NCBI GenBank assembly: GCA_900549525.1
Contig: UWSJ01000075.1
Location: forward strand, 1 to 8,509
DNA: 8,509 nt
From: an uncultured Coriobacteriaceae bacterium
GTDB lineage: Bacteria; Actinomycetota; Coriobacteriia; Coriobacteriales; Atopobiaceae
Direction of reading: 5' to 3'
Made by a program: the position numbers and the translations under genes. The notes below the pieces were generated by a model. The model had not been told where the DNA came from. It was given only the letters and a program-made list of their open reading frames with translations, and searched no databases. Shown piece by piece: positions 6,779 to 8,509 of this stretch; within the stretch, counting starts at the first letter, position 1; each line of letters begins with the position of its first letter.

Positions 6779-7281
6779 GCGCCGCCACGGGCATCTACAC
6801 GGGGCTCGCCGCCGCCGTGCTCGCGCACGCCCGGGAGGAGCTGGGGGCGCTCGACCGCATAGGCGGGCCCTCCGGGCGCATCTCCGTCGGCGGCGGGCCG
6901 TCCCCGCTGCCGTACGAGGCCGTGGTGCGCGAGGTGCCCCAGTCCGGCGTGTCCATCTCCGACCCCGTCAGCTCCGTCCCCGCCATGGGGCGGCGGGCGT
7001 GCGCCCCGCTCGAGCTGGACGTGCCCGTCGCCGTCGAGCTGTGGAGCACCCGCGCGTCCGTGGAGGACGCGGCCGCCGACGTCTGGGCGTGGTTCCAGGC
7101 GCTCGCCGCGGCCGTCGCGACCGACCGCACCCTCGGGGGGCTCTGCGCCCACGCCACCCCGTACTACGAGAGCGGCGGCACCGCCGTCCGCGACAACCAG
7201 TACATAGCGGCCATCGACTGCGGCGTCCGCTGCAGGCTCGGGCTGCTCCCACTCACCAAGGAGGAAAACGATGGCAATTAA
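6775..7281 (+). CDS. Putative tail terminator / tail completion protein
   Basis: A 168-residue protein whose ATG overlaps the connector stop (ATGA, 4 nt). The N-terminal helix (residues 1-29) is followed by a Gly/Pro-rich loop, strands around APLELDVPVAVELW (77-90), a long helix (ASVEDAAADVWAWFQALAAA, 94-113), DRTLGG (117-122) and a final strand (NQYIAAIDCGVRCRLGLL, 141-158). This strand-helix-strand layout with a D-x-T-L-G-G turn is like tail terminators of the lambda gpU type, which cap the tail tube and join it to the neck. It sits just before the tail tube gene, the normal place for a terminator. It could instead be a neck completion (HK97 gp10-like) protein. Its 3' end overlaps the tail tube gene by 11 nt. 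Confidence 0.58.
   Translation: MSAATGIYTGLAAAVLAHAREELGALDRIGGPSGRISVGGGPSPLPYEAVVREVPQSGVSISDPVSSVPAMGRRACAPLELDVPVAVELWSTRASVEDAAADVWAWFQALAAAVATDRTLGGLCAHATPYYESGGTAVRDNQYIAAIDCGVRCRLGLLPLTKEENDGN
7258..7264 (+). promoter_or_regulatory. Strong Shine-Dalgarno (AAGGAGG) for the tail tube gene
   Basis: AAGGAGG lies inside the end of the preceding gene, 6 nt before the ATG at 7271, and fixes that start. With the capsid site it is among the strongest ribosome sites in the window, fitting the high copy number of tail tube subunits. Confidence 0.75.
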
Positions 7282-8332
7282 CCCCTCAATCGGCCTCGTG
7301 GGCCTCGCCCTGCAGTCCGCACGCGACGAGGCGGCCAAGCAGCCGACCTACGTGCACGGCCTCACCGGCGGCTCCCCGTTCTCCGCGTCCCGCTCCATCG
7401 AGAACACCCCCGTCGCGTGCGGCACCCGCGCCCCGTCAGACGCCCGCGTGGACACCATCGAGGTGGGCGCCAACGTCGAGAGCCTGTGCTACCCCGACGC
7501 CCTCGGCCTCTACCTCTACGCCGCGCTCGGCTCCGTCACCACGACGGCCGTCGTCGACAAGAGCGGCTACTTCCAGCACGTGTTCCGCATGGGCGACAAG
7601 CTGCCCTACCTCACGTTCTGGTCGCAGGTGGGCGTGGACAACTTCACGCGCACCGACGGCTGCAAGTGCTCCAAGCTCACCTTCAACGCCACGGGCAACA
7701 AGCACCTCGCCATGACCGGCACGTTCGTCGGCATCGACGCGCAGGTCGGCATCGACGGGATCCCGGGCCATGTGGCCGCGAGCTGCTACGGCGGCAAGTA
7801 CACCACCACGGACTGCGAGTTCCGCCTCGACGCCGCGAGCGAGACCCCGACGGACGCCCTCGTCTCCGAGGCGAGCTTCACGATCGCCAACGGCACCAGC
7901 GCCCTCACGTCGCTGGGCCGCGTGACCCCGCGAGACATCGCCGACGGCAACCTGTCCTTCGGCTGCTCGGTGACGACCATCCCCGACGACATCACGCAGT
8001 ACAAGAAGATGGTCACCGGCTCCAAGACCTCCAACGCCATCACCGGCAAGGTGGTCATGGGCTCCGTCTACGCCAAGTTCCTGCACACGGACGACCCGAA
8101 CATGACGCTCGAGTTCTCCGTCGGCCACGTGCCCTTCACGGCCGACTACCCGAGCGTCGACCCCGAGGGGGACGAGGGCACCATCCAGTTCACGGCGGAC
8201 GCGGCCATCATCACGGCGGCGGGCGAGTCCCCGGCGACCATCACGCTCGTCAACAAGGTCGCGTCCTACGTCGGCTCGGCCGTGTCCGACGGCCACTCGT
8301 CGGCGGGCATGGCCGTGAAGGCGGTGAAGTAG
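7271..8332 (+). CDS. Major tail protein (tail tube subunit)
   Basis: A 353-residue protein expected to polymerise into the inner tail tube. It is rich in Thr, Ser, Gly and Asp with many short beta strands, typical of tube proteins. The segment from YLTFWSQVGVDNF (113-125) to GCKCSKLTFNATGNKHLAMT (130-149) and GTFVGI (150-155) matches the tube-fold pattern in which a strand pair ending in a short G-x-x-x-x-x-L-T/S turn is followed by a G-N/D-K hairpin; PF18906-type tube proteins are the likely relatives. Position after the terminator, strong ribosome site and ATC-only-like Ile usage agree. Seven cysteines (50, 73, 131, 133, 172, 182, 232) are unusual. A C-terminal extra beta domain (about 275-353, with APDA-type loops and repeated TI strands) could be surface-exposed. 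No signal peptide or membrane segment. Confidence 0.82.
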   Translation: MAINPSIGLVGLALQSARDEAAKQPTYVHGLTGGSPFSASRSIENTPVACGTRAPSDARVDTIEVGANVESLCYPDALGLYLYAALGSVTTTAVVDKSGYFQHVFRMGDKLPYLTFWSQVGVDNFTRTDGCKCSKLTFNATGNKHLAMTGTFVGIDAQVGIDGIPGHVAASCYGGKYTTTDCEFRLDAASETPTDALVSEASFTIANGTSALTSLGRVTPRDIADGNLSFGCSVTTIPDDITQYKKMVTGSKTSNAITGKVVMGSVYAKFLHTDDPNMTLEFSVGHVPFTADYPSVDPEGDEGTIQFTADAAIITAAGESPATITLVNKVASYVGSAVSDGHSSAGMAVKAVK

Positions 8333-8333
8333 C

Positions 8334-8509
8334 ATGGCGACGAGGAGCATGCGCTACGTGGCCGAGGCCGCCCCCGGCACCTCCGCGACCGAGGACGTCC
8401 ACATCGAGGGCCTGCCGACAGGCGGCGGCACCCCCGCCGCGGGCAGCGTCACCAACGCGATGCTCGCGGGCGGCATCACCAAGGACAAGCTCGCGGCGGG
8501 TGTCGTCCC
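8334..8509 (+). CDS. Head-fibre/decoration-like protein, N-terminal fragment (cut by window end)
   Basis: Only the first 58 codons are present, beginning 1 nt after the tail tube stop; the frame is still open at the edge. After a short N-terminus (MATRSMRYVAEAAPG) and a Gly/Thr-rich linker comes VTNAMLAGGITKDKLAAGVV at about residues 38-57. This has the repeated T-x-x-x-L-A-x-G pattern seen in phage fibre and head-fibre proteins, for example phi29-type head fibre (PF11133) and trimeric tail fibre stalks. ATG at 8334 is preferred for tight linkage, with only a weak AAGGCGG/GAAG-type ribosome site upstream; ATG at 8349 has GAGGAG only 1 nt upstream, too close. The function is a guess from about 20 residues. 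Confidence 0.5.
   Translation, partial: MATRSMRYVAEAAPGTSATEDVHIEGLPTGGGTPAAGSVTNAMLAGGITKDKLAAGVV

Noticed and set aside
7436..8350. Antisense open frame (304 codons) opposite the tail tube gene
   Set aside because: Same GC-rich shadow pattern as the others; no recognisable domain.
1..8509. CRISPR arrays, tRNA genes, insertion sequences, defence or toxin-antitoxin genes
   Set aside because: None seen on either strand. The only clear direct repeat is the 10-bp pair in the leader, and every gene fits a phage structural operon.

Overview
This window holds the head-packaging and head-to-tail structural module of a tailed, siphovirus-like bacteriophage or prophage of the HK97 lineage. All genes are on the + strand. 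The DNA is very GC-rich, with G/C-ending codons throughout. Five of the ten genes appear to start with GTG, and AGG is a common arginine codon. This suggests a high-GC actinobacterial host; a Coriobacteriia-type gut bacterium (Collinsella/Olsenella/Eggerthella-like) is my best guess, from general impression only. No integrase, repressor, att site or host gene is present, so free phage and prophage cannot be told apart.

Layout: 1-160 is a leader without a convincing gene. It contains a T7 tract, a (CG)4 block and a tandem 10-bp repeat, and it is a candidate cos/packaging region. Next come a small C4 zinc-finger protein (161-475), the P27-type small terminase subunit (472-993) and the large terminase subunit (990-2471), linked by 4-nt GTGA overlaps. 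A 46-nt gap precedes the HK97-type portal (2518-4038), the ClpP-like prohead protease (4031-4750) and the HK97-fold major capsid protein with a fused N-terminal delta/scaffold region (4761-5966). The neck follows: a putative head-tail connector (5969-6778) and a putative tail terminator (6775-7281). The major tail tube protein (7271-8332) comes next, then the start of a fibre-like protein cut by the window edge (8334-8509).

How they work together: the terminase pair recognises and cuts phage DNA and pumps it through the portal into a prohead. The ClpP-like protease is expected to remove the delta region of the capsid protein during maturation. The connector and terminator join the filled head to the tail tube. 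Tight spacing, overlapping stop/start codons and no visible internal terminator point to one late operon.

Most of the window is conventional phage biology. Points worth a second look are the leader, the short neck region with an enlarged connector, the C-terminal extensions on the portal and protease, the zinc-finger protein next to the terminase, and the truncated fibre-like gene after the tail tube.
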